Source: Steroidobacter gossypii
GTDB taxonomy: Bacteria > Pseudomonadota > Gammaproteobacteria > Steroidobacterales > Steroidobacteraceae
Direction of reading: 5' to 3'
Assembly (NCBI RefSeq): GCF_016801985.1
Contig: NZ_JAEVLS010000002.1
Span: 930,001 to 994,000 of the forward strand
Length of the DNA stretch: 64,000 nucleotides
Shown here one piece after another: positions 8,258 through 17,184 of the stretch (positions are counted from its first letter, which is position 1; each line of letters opens with the position of its first letter). The notes beneath the pieces are model-generated. The model was not told where the DNA came from and ran no database searches. It saw nothing but the letters and a program-made list of their open reading frames with translations. The position numbers and the translations under genes are program-made.

Positions 8258-9529
8258 ATGACGACAACGATCGAAGTGCGCGCGCCCAGCGAACAATCCG
8301 AAGGCACGCGCTCGCAGGTCCAGCGTTGGTTGAAGAATATCGGCGAGACGGTGGCCGAGAACGAGCCGCTCATCGAAGTCGAAACGGACAAGGTGACCAT
8401 CGAGATTCCCGCGCCGGCCGGCGGCGTGTTGCGCGAGATTCTCAAGCATGAGCAGGAGGAGATCGAGCCGGGCGAGTTGCTTGGAACGATCCAGTCGGCG
8501 GCTGACAGCGCGTCGCCTTCTGATGATTCCGCTGCTTCCGCAGATTCTGCTGATTCGGCGCCGGCCGCTGCTGCTGGGAGCCGGCCTCCGGCGCCAGGCG
8601 CCGAGGTTCGCATGGCGGCCTTCGCAGCGCATGCCGAGGCTTTGTCGACGGGGCGTAGCAGCCCGGCCGTGCGTCGTTTGATCGCCGAGCATGGGTTGGA
8701 GTCGGCGCCGATTCGAGGCACGGGGGCGGGTGGTCGGGTCACCGTCGATGATGTGCTCGCTTACGTCGCGGCTCAGCGGTCCGCGAGTCAGCGCCAAGAA
8801 CGTCCGATGCCAACGGAAGCGGAGGCGGCGGTCGCCGGCCGCAAGGTTCCGCATTCAACCATGCGCAAGCGCATTGCCGAGCGCATGGTCGAGAGCTTGT
8901 TGCACACGGCGCCTCATGTGACGACGGTGTTCGAAGCGAACATGTCGGCGGTCATGGCGCATCGGGCGGCTCACAAGGAGGAGTTTCAGCGTCAGGGCGT
9001 TTCACTGACGTTCACGGCTTATTTCCTCGCTGCATGCGTGGATGCGATTCGCGAAGTGCCGGAGGCGAACAGCCGGTGGACGGAAGATGCGCTGATTGTT
9101 CCGGACACGGTCAATATCGGTGTGGCCACGGCGTTGGAAGGCGAGGGGCTGGTGGTGCCTGTCGTGCGCAACGTGCAGGGCTTGGATTTGTTTGGTATCG
9201 CCCGTGAGTTGGGTGAGGTCGTCGAGCGGGCACGGCTGGATAAGCTCACGCCCAATGATGTTCGAGATGGCACCTTCACGATTTCGAATCACGGCGTGAG
9301 CGGGAGCTTGGTGGCGACGCCCATCATCATCAATCAACCGCAGTCGGCGATTCTCGGCGTGGGCAAGTTGGAGAAGCGGGCGGTCGTTGTGACTGAGAGC
9401 GGCGAGGATCGGATCGTGATTCAGCCACGATGTTTCATCACGCTGACGTTGGATCATCGGGTGATGGATGGCCACCGCGCCAACCGGTTCCTGCAGGTGT
9501 TGGTGGATCGGCTGGAGAGCTGGAGCTAG
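8258..9529 (+). CDS. bkdB: Dihydrolipoamide acyltransferase (E2) of the branched-chain oxoacid dehydrogenase
   Basis: 423 residues. Lipoyl domain at about 3-80 with the lipoylated lysine in ETDKVTIE (K45); Ala/Ser/Pro-rich linker; peripheral subunit-binding domain at about 128-165 (SPAVRRL to VDDVLAYV); C-terminal acyltransferase domain with the catalytic LDHRVMDG (H400, D404). One lipoyl domain is present, as in most bacterial branched-chain and 2-oxoglutarate E2 proteins. The branched-chain assignment comes from the adjacent E1 and the Lrp-type regulator. It is the last gene of the bkd unit; the convergent paaX gene ends 18 bp beyond its stop. Confidence 0.88.
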   Translation: MTTTIEVRAPSEQSEGTRSQVQRWLKNIGETVAENEPLIEVETDKVTIEIPAPAGGVLREILKHEQEEIEPGELLGTIQSAADSASPSDDSAASADSADSAPAAAAGSRPPAPGAEVRMAAFAAHAEALSTGRSSPAVRRLIAEHGLESAPIRGTGAGGRVTVDDVLAYVAAQRSASQRQERPMPTEAEAAVAGRKVPHSTMRKRIAERMVESLLHTAPHVTTVFEANMSAVMAHRAAHKEEFQRQGVSLTFTAYFLAACVDAIREVPEANSRWTEDALIVPDTVNIGVATALEGEGLVVPVVRNVQGLDLFGIARELGEVVERARLDKLTPNDVRDGTFTISNHGVSGSLVATPIIINQPQSAILGVGKLEKRAVVVTESGEDRIVIQPRCFITLTLDHRVMDGHRANRFLQVLVDRLESWS

Positions 9530-9547
9530 TTGTCTGGCGCCGCGGTC

Positions 9548-10519
9548 CTACGCCACGCGGGCGTCGGTGTTTGGGTCGGCGCTGGGCAGGCCACCGAAGC
9601 GTTGGAAGATTTCCGCGGCGGGGGCGGGAAGCGCGCCGGCTTGGGTTTGCACGGTGGCGGACAGATAGTGCTCCGAGGCGGGAAACACCTTTGCGTACAG
9701 GTTGCGGCAGAGTTCCTGGGCGTCGCAGCCTGCCCATCCCTCCGGTAAGAGCGCCACGGGCAGCAGCGGGTCGCGCAAGTGAATCTTGCGGTACTCGTGC
9801 AGCAGCAGCGTGCGCAGGATGAACGCAACGTCTCCTGCGAGCGGAGCGTGGCCCGCGTCGTTCAAGGCGGCGGCGACAGGCGAGAACATCTCGATGAAGC
9901 GCTTGTAGCGACGCGCAAGGTCGTCGAGGTCCCAACCCATGGCGACCAGATTCGCGCTCGCCGCTTCCGAAAGAATCGAACCTCTCATCACGATCAGCTG
10001 ACCGGACGACTGCAACTCATCGAGGCGGGCGTTGATCGCAGATTGTTTGTAAGTCGGGTGCGCGAACACACCCGGGGTAATCTGCCCGAAGCCCAGCCAA
10101 AGCAGCTCGTCCCGCAAATTATCGCGCCGGGTTTTGAGCGTGGGCGGCACGATGGCCATCGTCCACAGTCCATCCCAATCCTGCGGAGGCGCCCCGTAGA
10201 TGCGCTGAGTCGCTTCGGCGAAGCGAGCGCGGCCATTCACAGTCAGGCTATAGAAGCTCGCGCGACCGCTGCGCTCGAAGCTTACCCAATCTTCGTTGGC
10301 GAGCCGTCCGATCGACGTCCGTACCAGCCGTTCGGTCAAGCCGAAAGGCATCGCCAGCTTGATCAAACTCGCAAGGGCGATGGTCCCGCCGCGCGGTGCG
10401 ATGGCATCGCCCAGGATGGTTACCAGGAGCGACCCCGCCCGCAGCGGCCGCTGCCGGCGGAAGCGAGCCACGAGGGCGTGGGTGCGAGTGACGAAAGCGG
10501 AGTTCGATTTGGCGGCCAT
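9548..10519 (-). CDS. paaX: PaaX-family repressor of phenylacetate catabolism
   Basis: 323 residues, close to the usual PaaX length of about 316. The N-terminal winged-helix part (about 25-100) contains LASLIKLAMPFGLTERLVRT, and the LWLGFGQITPGVFAHP segment and C-terminal domain match the PaaX family. PaaX represses paa genes and is released by phenylacetyl-CoA. It is divergent from paaA, and the 114-bp gap holds a perfect 10-bp inverted repeat that is a good operator candidate. Convergent with bkdB. Confidence 0.93.
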   Translation of the reverse strand: MAAKSNSAFVTRTHALVARFRRQRPLRAGSLLVTILGDAIAPRGGTIALASLIKLAMPFGLTERLVRTSIGRLANEDWVSFERSGRASFYSLTVNGRARFAEATQRIYGAPPQDWDGLWTMAIVPPTLKTRRDNLRDELLWLGFGQITPGVFAHPTYKQSAINARLDELQSSGQLIVMRGSILSEAASANLVAMGWDLDDLARRYKRFIEMFSPVAAALNDAGHAPLAGDVAFILRTLLLHEYRKIHLRDPLLPVALLPEGWAGCDAQELCRNLYAKVFPASEHYLSATVQTQAGALPAPAAEIFQRFGGLPSADPNTDARVA

Positions 10520-10567
10520 GGGTAGCGATGTTAGCGCAGCCGGCGTAATCGGTACGCCAGCCTAATC

Positions 10568-10606
10568 TGACACAGAAAAAATTGATAAAAGCGCCATTCT
10601 GTGTCA
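10568..10606. promoter_or_regulatory. Candidate PaaX operator: 10-bp inverted repeat with 19-bp spacer
   Basis: TGACACAGAA at 10568-10577 is matched exactly by its reverse complement TTCTGTGTCA at 10597-10606. The arms are centred 29 bp apart, nearly three helical turns, so both lie on the same face. The AT-rich spacer (10578-10596) could hold promoter elements. PaaX operators in Escherichia coli are also widely spaced inverted half-sites, though the half-site sequence there is different. Location between paaX and paaA makes this the likely repressor site for both. Confidence 0.7.
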
Positions 10607-10633
10607 AGTTGTGGCCTGGATCGTGGGGGCACT

Positions 10634-11629
10634 ATGTACACGCAAGGGTTGGACTCGCTGGGCGCCGATTGCCTGCATCAGGCCACGGACGCAGTCACGC
10701 TGGAGCAGCGCTTTCAGAGCAAAGTGGATGCGGACGAACGCATCGAGCCGAAGGACTGGATGCCCGATGCCTATCGGCAGACGCTGATCCGCCAGATCTC
10801 TCAGCATGCGCATTCGGAGATCGTCGGCATGCTGCCCGAGGGCAACTGGATCACGCGCGCGCCGTCGCTGCGGCGTAAGGCGGTGTTGATCGCAAAGGTG
10901 CAGGACGAGGGTGGGCACGGCATGTATCTGTACAGCGCCGCCGAGACCTTGGGCATCTCCCGTGACGAACTGATCGAGCAACTGCTCGCCGGCACCGCGA
11001 AGTATTCGAGCATCTTCAACTATCCCACGCCAACGTGGGCCGACGTGGGCGCGATCGGCTGGCTGGTCGATGGCGCGGCCATCATGAATCAGATTCCGAT
11101 CTGCCGTTGCTCGTACGGCCCGTATGCACGCGCCATGGTGCGCATCTGCAAGGAAGAAAGCTTCCATCAGCGGCAGGGCTTCGAAATCATGATGACCCTG
11201 GCTCGCGGCACGGCCGAGCAAAAGCGCATGGCGCAGGATGCGCTGAATCGGTGGTGGTGGCCGTCGCTCATGATGTTCGGCCCGAACGATGCGACTTCCA
11301 AGCACACCGCGCAGTCGATGCGGTGGAAGATCAAGCGCTTCACCAACGATGAGTTGCGACAGAAGTTCATCGACATCACCGTGCCGCAGGCCGAATACCT
11401 CGGCCTCAAAGTGCCGGATCCCGACCTGCGCTGGGATGAACAAACTCAGCACTACATCCATGGCCCCATTGACTGGAAAGAATTCGAGGATGTGCTGAAG
11501 GGCAACGGTCCGTGCAATCGCGAGCGCCTGGAAACACGGCGGCGCGCGCACGACGAAGGCCGATGGGTGCGCGAGGCTGCGCTCGCATATGCGGAGAAAC
11601 AGCGCGCTCGGGACACGCAGGCGGCTTGA
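10634..11629 (+). CDS. paaA: Phenylacetyl-CoA epoxidase catalytic subunit PaaA
   Basis: 331 residues from the ATG at 10634 preceded by GTGGGGG. Family segments include [17 protein letters not shown] and [12 protein letters not shown], which carry ligands of the di-iron centre. PaaA and PaaC form the core of the multicomponent monooxygenase that converts phenylacetyl-CoA into the 1,2-epoxide. First gene of a compact seven-gene run (paaABCDEGZ) in which genes are separated by a few bases or overlap. Confidence 0.97.
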   Translation: MYTQGLDSLGADCLHQATDAVTLEQRFQSKVDADERIEPKDWMPDAYRQTLIRQISQHAHSEIVGMLPEGNWITRAPSLRRKAVLIAKVQDEGGHGMYLYSAAETLGISRDELIEQLLAGTAKYSSIFNYPTPTWADVGAIGWLVDGAAIMNQIPICRCSYGPYARAMVRICKEESFHQRQGFEIMMTLARGTAEQKRMAQDALNRWWWPSLMMFGPNDATSKHTAQSMRWKIKRFTNDELRQKFIDITVPQAEYLGLKVPDPDLRWDEQTQHYIHGPIDWKEFEDVLKGNGPCNRERLETRRRAHDEGRWVREAALAYAEKQRARDTQAA

Positions 11630-11640
11630 GAGAGACGAAC

Positions 11641-11934
11641 ATGAGTCAGCAACGCAAACAGTGGCCACTATGGGAAGTCTTCATCCGGGCGCGCTCGGGT
11701 CTGGAGCACAAGCATGTCGGCAGCATCCATGCAGTCGATGCGCGCATGGCCATCGAGCATGCTCGTGACCTGTACACGCGCCGGCAGGAAGGCGTCAGCA
11801 TCTGGGTAGTGCGCTCGTCCGACATCACAGCCTCCGATCCGGGCGAGGCCGAAGCGCTGTTCGAGCCGGCGAAGGACAAGATCTACCGGCATCCGACGTT
11901 CTATGCGATTCCGGATGAGGTGAAGAATCTATGA
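11641..11934 (+). CDS. paaB: Phenylacetyl-CoA epoxidase subunit PaaB
   Basis: 97 residues from the ATG at 11641. WPLWEVFIRARSGLEHKHVG at the N-terminus is the PaaB signature; length matches the family (about 95). PaaB is a small bridging component of the epoxidase complex. A longer reading frame from 11512 overlaps paaA and is not the start. The last four bases overlap the paaC start (ATGA). Confidence 0.96.
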   Translation: MSQQRKQWPLWEVFIRARSGLEHKHVGSIHAVDARMAIEHARDLYTRRQEGVSIWVVRSSDITASDPGEAEALFEPAKDKIYRHPTFYAIPDEVKNL

Positions 11935-12719
11935 GCGCCTCGCCAGCCATCGTGACCCATTCAGCCTCGGCAGAGTTGCGCTTCCGTTACGCCACGTACC
12001 TGGGCGACACGAGCCTGATCCTCGCGCAGCGCCTCGGCGAGTGGGTCGGTCATGCGCCGGCGCTGGAGGAAGATCTGGCGCTGGCTAACATCGCGCTGGA
12101 TCTGTTGGGTCAGGCGCGTTACCTGCTGTCCTACGCAGGCGAGATCGAGGGCAAAGGTCGCAGCGAAGACGACCTTGCGTTCCTGCGCGATCCGTCCGAC
12201 TTCAGCAATCTGGCGCTGGTCGAGCAGCCCAACGTGGATTTCGGTCACACCATCGTCCGTCAGTTCCTGCTGGACGCCTGGCAGCTGGAGCTGTTCGAAA
12301 AGCTGCAAGCCTCGTCCGAGCCACGGTTCGCCGAGCTGGCCGCGAAGGCGCTGAAGGAGACGCGCTATCACTATCGCTTCAGCGCCGGTTGGGTGGTACG
12401 ACTTGGCGATGGCACAGAGGAAAGTCACAACCGCGTGCAAGCGGGCCTCGATGCGCTGTGGAGATTCACGAGCGAAATGTTTGCGCCCGGCGCCGCGGAT
12501 GAAGAAGCCGCTGCCGCGGGATTGGGACCGGATCCGGCGTCACTTCGTGCGGCGTGGCTCGCCAATGTCGAGCAGGTGCTGCAAACAGCGACTTTGAAAA
12601 GGCCGGCCGATGTTCCGTTTCGCTGGTTCGGCAAGCGTCACCAGCACACCGATCATCTGAGTCATCTGCTGGCCGAGATGCAATTCATGCAGCGGACTTA
12701 TCCCGGCGCGCAGTGGTAA
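11931..12719 (+). CDS. paaC: Phenylacetyl-CoA epoxidase structural subunit PaaC
   Basis: 262 residues. LGDTSLILAQRLGEWVGHAP near the N-terminus and ETRYHYRFSAGWVVRLGDG are typical of PaaC, the ferritin-fold partner that pairs with PaaA without a functional metal centre. It overlaps paaB by four bases, so translation is likely coupled. paaD starts 3 bp after its stop. Confidence 0.96.
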   Translation: MSASPAIVTHSASAELRFRYATYLGDTSLILAQRLGEWVGHAPALEEDLALANIALDLLGQARYLLSYAGEIEGKGRSEDDLAFLRDPSDFSNLALVEQPNVDFGHTIVRQFLLDAWQLELFEKLQASSEPRFAELAAKALKETRYHYRFSAGWVVRLGDGTEESHNRVQAGLDALWRFTSEMFAPGAADEEAAAAGLGPDPASLRAAWLANVEQVLQTATLKRPADVPFRWFGKRHQHTDHLSHLLAEMQFMQRTYPGAQW

Positions 12720-12722
12720 CTC

Positions 12723-13244
12723 GTGAACTCCGCGTCCGCCAATTTCGCCGATCGCGTCGCCGCCCCCGTGGAGCGGGCGGTATGGCGGATTCTCGCCGAC
12801 GTGCCTGATCCAGAGATTCCCGTGCTCAGCGTCGTCGAGCTGGGGATCATCCGCCATGTGCGCATTGCGGAGGGCAGGGTGACGGTGGGCGTGTCGCCGA
12901 CTTATACCGGCTGCCCTGCGACAGAGGTGATCGCGCGCTCCATCGAGGCGCGGCTGCAAGCCGAAGGCTACGAGAACTCGAAGGTCGAGCCGGTGCTGTC
13001 GCCGCCGTGGACCAGCGACTGGCTCACTGAGAGCGCGCGCATCAAGCTCGAGGAATATGGGATCGCGCCGCCAGCGCATGCGGTGAGCAATCCGAAGCAT
13101 CTGTTTCGCGAGCCGAAGGTGGCATGCCCGCGTTGCTCGTCGATGCAGACCGCCAAGGTCAGCGAGTTCGCCTCGACGCCCTGCAAGGCGCTGTATCGTT
13201 GCTCCAGTTGCTTGGAGCCGTTCGAATATTTCAAGTGCATCTGA
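12723..13244 (+). CDS. paaD: PaaD, DUF59/MIP18-type Fe-S assembly protein of the epoxidase
   Basis: 173 residues with a GTG start at 12723. The N-terminal DUF59 domain has DVPDPEIPVLSVVELGII and VSPTYTGCPATE. The C-terminal part holds four CXXC-like cysteines (CPRC and CSSC pairs) that probably bind zinc or an Fe-S cluster. PaaD is needed for an active epoxidase and is thought to help mature the iron-sulfur or di-iron centres. Starts 3 bp after paaC. Confidence 0.94.
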   Translation: MNSASANFADRVAAPVERAVWRILADVPDPEIPVLSVVELGIIRHVRIAEGRVTVGVSPTYTGCPATEVIARSIEARLQAEGYENSKVEPVLSPPWTSDWLTESARIKLEEYGIAPPAHAVSNPKHLFREPKVACPRCSSMQTAKVSEFASTPCKALYRCSSCLEPFEYFKCI

Positions 13245-13245
13245 C

Positions 13246-14340
13246 ATGCTGACCTTTCATCCGCTCAAAGTGGCTGAGGTACGACCCGAAGGCAGCGACG
13301 CGCTGTGCATTTCGTTTGAAGTGCCGGAGCCGCTGCGTGAGGCGTATCGATTTCTTCCGGGGCAGCACGTGGGCGTGCGCGCGCAGATTGGCGGGCACGA
13401 AGTGCGACGGACCTATTCGATCTGCAGCGCGGCTGACGAAAGTCACCTGCGAATCGGCGTGCGCCTGCACGACAACGGCAGCATGTCGCAGTACCTGGCG
13501 AGTCAGCTGCGCGCGGGTGACAGCATCGATGTGCTGACGCCGACAGGGCGCTTCTTCGCCGAGCCACAGCCGTCGACAGCGCGCACGTACTGTGCATTCG
13601 CAGGCGGCAGCGGGATCACGCCTATTCTGGGCATCGTGAAGAATCTGCTGGCGAGCGAGCCGCAGAGTCGATTCATCCTCTTCTATAGCAACCGCACCAC
13701 CTCGACCATCATGTTCGCCGAGGAGTTGCTGGCGCTGAAGGATCGCTACCCCGCTCGACTGTCATTGTATTTTTTGTTGAGCCGGGAGCCGCAGGAAGTC
13801 GAGCTGTTCAACGGTCGATTGGATCGCGACAAAGTCACCTTGTTGAGTCGTGAAGTGTTCGATCCGCTCGAGACCGATGCATTCTTCCTGTGCGGGCCGG
13901 GCAACATGATCGAGAGCGTGCGCGACACGTTGCTCGATTTGGGTGTCGATGCCACTCGCATTCATACCGAGCGCTTCGCGAGCGACATGCCGGCCGGCGC
14001 CGCGCAAGCTGCGCCTCAAGTGGGGATCCCGAAGACTCGGCGCGCAGCAGCGGAAGCGGTTGCCAAGATCACCATCACGATGGATGGCCGCCAACGAACC
14101 TTCGCCATGCTGGACGACGATGCCACCATCCTCGACGCCGCGGAGCGCGTCGGCATGGAGCTGCCTTACTCCTGTCGCGCCGGCGTGTGCTCGACGTGCC
14201 GTGTCAAAGTCACGGCGGGAAGCGCGGCGATGGAAGTGAACTACGCACTCGAGCCTTGGGAAGTGGAGGCCGGTTTCGTGCTTTGCTGTCAGGCGCGCCC
14301 GACCAGTGGCGAGCTCGAGCTAACCTACGACGAGCGGTGA
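13246..14340 (+). CDS. paaE: Phenylacetyl-CoA epoxidase reductase PaaE
   Basis: 364 residues. FAD-binding ferredoxin-reductase domain with RRTYSIC (FAD) and the NAD(P)-binding GGSGITPI, followed by a C-terminal plant-type 2Fe-2S domain with C310, C315, C318 and a fourth cysteine at 347 or 348. It passes electrons from NADPH to the PaaA di-iron centre. It starts one base after the paaD stop, and its stop is one base from the paaG start. Confidence 0.96.
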   Translation: MLTFHPLKVAEVRPEGSDALCISFEVPEPLREAYRFLPGQHVGVRAQIGGHEVRRTYSICSAADESHLRIGVRLHDNGSMSQYLASQLRAGDSIDVLTPTGRFFAEPQPSTARTYCAFAGGSGITPILGIVKNLLASEPQSRFILFYSNRTTSTIMFAEELLALKDRYPARLSLYFLLSREPQEVELFNGRLDRDKVTLLSREVFDPLETDAFFLCGPGNMIESVRDTLLDLGVDATRIHTERFASDMPAGAAQAAPQVGIPKTRRAAAEAVAKITITMDGRQRTFAMLDDDATILDAAERVGMELPYSCRAGVCSTCRVKVTAGSAAMEVNYALEPWEVEAGFVLCCQARPTSGELELTYDER

Positions 14341-14341
14341 T

Positions 14342-15133
14342 ATGAGCTATCAAACCATCTTGTTCGAGGTGTCGGGCGGTGTCGCGCGGCTGACCTTGAA
14401 TCGTCCGGATCGGCTCAACAGCTTCAACGTGCAGATGCATAAGGAAGTGCGGGAGGCGCTGTCGCAGTTGAGCGAAAACAGCGAAGCGCGCGTGCTGGTA
14501 CTTACCGGCGCCGGTCGCGGCTTCTGTGCCGGCCAGGATCTGGGCGATCGCGCCGTCGCACCAGGCGGGCAGGGCGTTGATCTCGGCGACTCCATCGACA
14601 CGTACTACAAGCCGCTCGTCCTCGCGTTTCGGACCCTGCCCATGCCGGTGATCGCGGCCGTCAACGGCGTCGCAGCCGGCGCCGGAGCAAACATTGCACT
14701 GGCCTGCGACCTGGTGATCGCCACGAAGTCGGCGAGCTTCGTGCAAGCATTCAGCAAGCTTGGGCTCGTACCGGACTCGGGCGGCACGTGGTTCTTGCCG
14801 AGACTGCTTGGCAACGCTCGCGCCATGGGCCTCGCGCTGCTGGGAGACAAGTTGCCGGCGGAGCAGGCGGCGCAGTGGGGATTGATCTGGCGCTGTGTTG
14901 AGGATGCTGAGTTCAAGAACACCGTCGATCAATTGGCCGCGCAGCTTGCGGCAGCGCCGACTCGCGGACTGGCGCGAACCAAGCAAGCCATCTACGAATC
15001 CTGGAGCCACTCGCTCGAGCAGCAGCTGGATCAGGAGCGCGACTTCCAACGCGAGTTGGGCCGTTCGCAGGATTACGCCGAAGGCGTCGCCGCCTTCACC
15101 GAGAAGCGCACGCCGAAATTCACCGGTCGCTAG
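14342..15133 (+). CDS. paaG: 1,2-epoxyphenylacetyl-CoA isomerase PaaG
   Basis: 263 residues of the crotonase superfamily. The oxyanion-hole segments GRGFCAGQDLGDR and GVAAGAGANIALACD are present, and D145 in GLVPDSGGTW matches the catalytic aspartate of PaaG. It turns the epoxide into the seven-membered oxepin-CoA and also isomerises a later double bond. A second crotonase (paaF) is not in this cluster. Confidence 0.93.
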   Translation: MSYQTILFEVSGGVARLTLNRPDRLNSFNVQMHKEVREALSQLSENSEARVLVLTGAGRGFCAGQDLGDRAVAPGGQGVDLGDSIDTYYKPLVLAFRTLPMPVIAAVNGVAAGAGANIALACDLVIATKSASFVQAFSKLGLVPDSGGTWFLPRLLGNARAMGLALLGDKLPAEQAAQWGLIWRCVEDAEFKNTVDQLAAQLAAAPTRGLARTKQAIYESWSHSLEQQLDQERDFQRELGRSQDYAEGVAAFTEKRTPKFTGR

Positions 15134-15153
15134 CCGACGGGGAGGGCACGAAC

Positions 15154-17184
15154 ATGCAATTGAAGAGCTACATCCAAGGTCGTTGGTTTGCGGGGGAAGG
15201 CGAGGCGCAGCAGCTGCGCGATGCGACCACAGGCCAGGTGATCGCATCAGCGTCTTCGAGCGGCATCGATTTCCGAGCGACGCTGCGATACGCACGCGAA
15301 GTTGGCGGTCCGGCGCTGCGCACGCTGACGTTTCATGAGCGCGCCGCGCTGCTGAAACAGTTGGCCAAGAAACTCGGTGAGTATAAGGACGAGTTCTACG
15401 CGCTCTCGTATGCAACGGGCGCGACCAAGACAGATTCGTGGATCGATATCGACGGTGGCTTCGGCACTTTGTTTGCTTACGCGAGCCGCGGGACACGCGA
15501 GCTGCCGAACAGTCGCGTTTACGTCGATGGCGATCTGGAGATGTTGTCCAAGACCGGCACGTTCGTCGGCCAGCACATCTGCGTGCCCCTGGAAGGGGCG
15601 GCCGTGCACATCAACGCGTTCAACTTCCCCGTGTGGGGCATGTTGGAAAAACTGTCACCCACCTTGCTGGCCGGTGTGCCGGCCATCGTCAAGCCGGCAA
15701 CCACGACTGCCTATCTCACCGAGCTCGTGGTCCGGCGCATCATCGAATCCGGGATCTTACCGGAAGGCTCACTGCAACTCGTGTGCGGCAGCGTAGGTGA
15801 CTTGTTCGATCATTTGACTTGCCAGGACGTGGTCTCTTTCACCGGCTCTGCGAGCACGGCGCAGAAGCTGCGAACTCATCACAACATCGTTGCCCACTCG
15901 GTACGGTTCATCAGCGAGACGGATTCGATCAACAGCTGTGTGCTGGCCGAGGATGCGAAACCGGGCCAGCCCGAGTTCGATCTGTTCGTGCGCGAAGTCA
16001 CGCGTGAGATGACCACGAAGGCCGGTCAAAAGTGCACTGCCATTCGCAAGGCCATTGTCCCTGCCGCGCATGCGGACGCCGTGGCCGAAGCTTTGCGTGC
16101 ATCGCTCGGCAAAGTCGTGGTCGGCGATCCCCGGCTCGAGAATGTTCGCATGGGGCCGCTGGCCGCTTTGTCACAACGTCGTGAGGTCCTGGGTCGCATC
16201 GCCGAGTTGCGACGCGAAGCTGAATTGATCACATCGGAACACGTCGAGCTGGCTGGCGCCGAGCATGAGCGCGGCGCATTCGTGCCGCCGGCGTTGCTTT
16301 ATTGTCGCGAGCCGAGGAAGGCCAAGGCCCTGCATCACATCGAAGCGTTCGGCCCGGTATGCACAGTCGTGCCTTATGAATCGGCGCAAGAGGCGATTTC
16401 GTTCGCGCGCCTGGGCGAGGGCAGTTTGGTTTCGTCCGTGTTCACCGCGGACGACGCGTTGGCCACCGAGCTCGTGCTCGGTCTCGCTCCGATGCATGGC
16501 CGCCTGCTGGTCGTGAATCGCGACTGCGCAAAGGAATCAACCGGACATGGTTCTCCGCTGCCGATGCTGGTGCACGGCGGTCCAGGCCGCGCCGGCGGCG
16601 GCGAAGAGATGGGTGGCATTCGCGGGCTGATGCATTACATGCAGCGCACCGCGATTCAGGGCAGCCCGCAAACCATCGCGGCGGTCACGGGGCGTTGGAC
16701 TCGCGGCGCCGTGCAGAAGGAGCCCGGACGGCATCCGTTCCGCAAGGCTTTCCATGAGCTGCAGGTCGGCGACAGCTTGAACTCGGCCGAACGTGAAGTG
16801 ACGCTGGACGACATCGAGAAATTCGCCGCGCTCACGGGCGATACATTCTATGCTCACATGGATGAAGCGGCGGCGGCTCGCAATCCGCTGTTCGGCGGTC
16901 GCGTGGCGCATGGTTATTTCCTGATCTCGGCCGCGGCCGGATTGTTTGTCGATCCGCCGTATGGGCCGGTGCTTGCCAACTACGGCCTCGATCGGCTGCG
17001 CTTCGTGAAACCGGTCAAACCTGGCGATCGCATCAAGGTGCGGCTCACCTGCAAATCCAAGTCGCTGCGCGCGGACAAAGGCTATGGAGAAGTCGCCTGG
17101 GACACCGAGATCACCAATCAGAACGGCGAGATCGTGGCCAGCTACGACGTGCTGACGATGGTCAGCGAGCAGCCGGTGAGCTGA
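15154..17184 (+). CDS. paaZ: Oxepin-CoA hydrolase / 3-oxo-5,6-dehydrosuberyl-CoA semialdehyde dehydrogenase PaaZ
   Basis: 676 residues, near the usual 681. The N-terminal aldehyde dehydrogenase domain has general base E255 and nucleophile C294 (AGQKCTAIR). The C-terminal MaoC-type hydratase (about 540-676) has TGDTFYAHMDE and GGRVAHGYF. It opens the oxepin ring and oxidises the resulting aldehyde. Start follows GGGGAGG. It is the last paa gene here: paaF, paaH, paaJ and the ligase paaK are absent. Its last 23 bp overlap the convergent monooxygenase gene. Confidence 0.96.
   Translation: MQLKSYIQGRWFAGEGEAQQLRDATTGQVIASASSSGIDFRATLRYAREVGGPALRTLTFHERAALLKQLAKKLGEYKDEFYALSYATGATKTDSWIDIDGGFGTLFAYASRGTRELPNSRVYVDGDLEMLSKTGTFVGQHICVPLEGAAVHINAFNFPVWGMLEKLSPTLLAGVPAIVKPATTTAYLTELVVRRIIESGILPEGSLQLVCGSVGDLFDHLTCQDVVSFTGSASTAQKLRTHHNIVAHSVRFISETDSINSCVLAEDAKPGQPEFDLFVREVTREMTTKAGQKCTAIRKAIVPAAHADAVAEALRASLGKVVVGDPRLENVRMGPLAALSQRREVLGRIAELRREAELITSEHVELAGAEHERGAFVPPALLYCREPRKAKALHHIEAFGPVCTVVPYESAQEAISFARLGEGSLVSSVFTADDALATELVLGLAPMHGRLLVVNRDCAKESTGHGSPLPMLVHGGPGRAGGGEEMGGIRGLMHYMQRTAIQGSPQTIAAVTGRWTRGAVQKEPGRHPFRKAFHELQVGDSLNSAEREVTLDDIEKFAALTGDTFYAHMDEAAAARNPLFGGRVAHGYFLISAAAGLFVDPPYGPVLANYGLDRLRFVKPVKPGDRIKVRLTCKSKSLRADKGYGEVAWDTEITNQNGEIVASYDVLTMVSEQPVS

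Noticed and set aside
6572-8854. 760-codon minus-strand open frame opposite the bkd genes
   Set aside because: Arg/His-rich antisense shadow across two genes with clear enzyme motifs.
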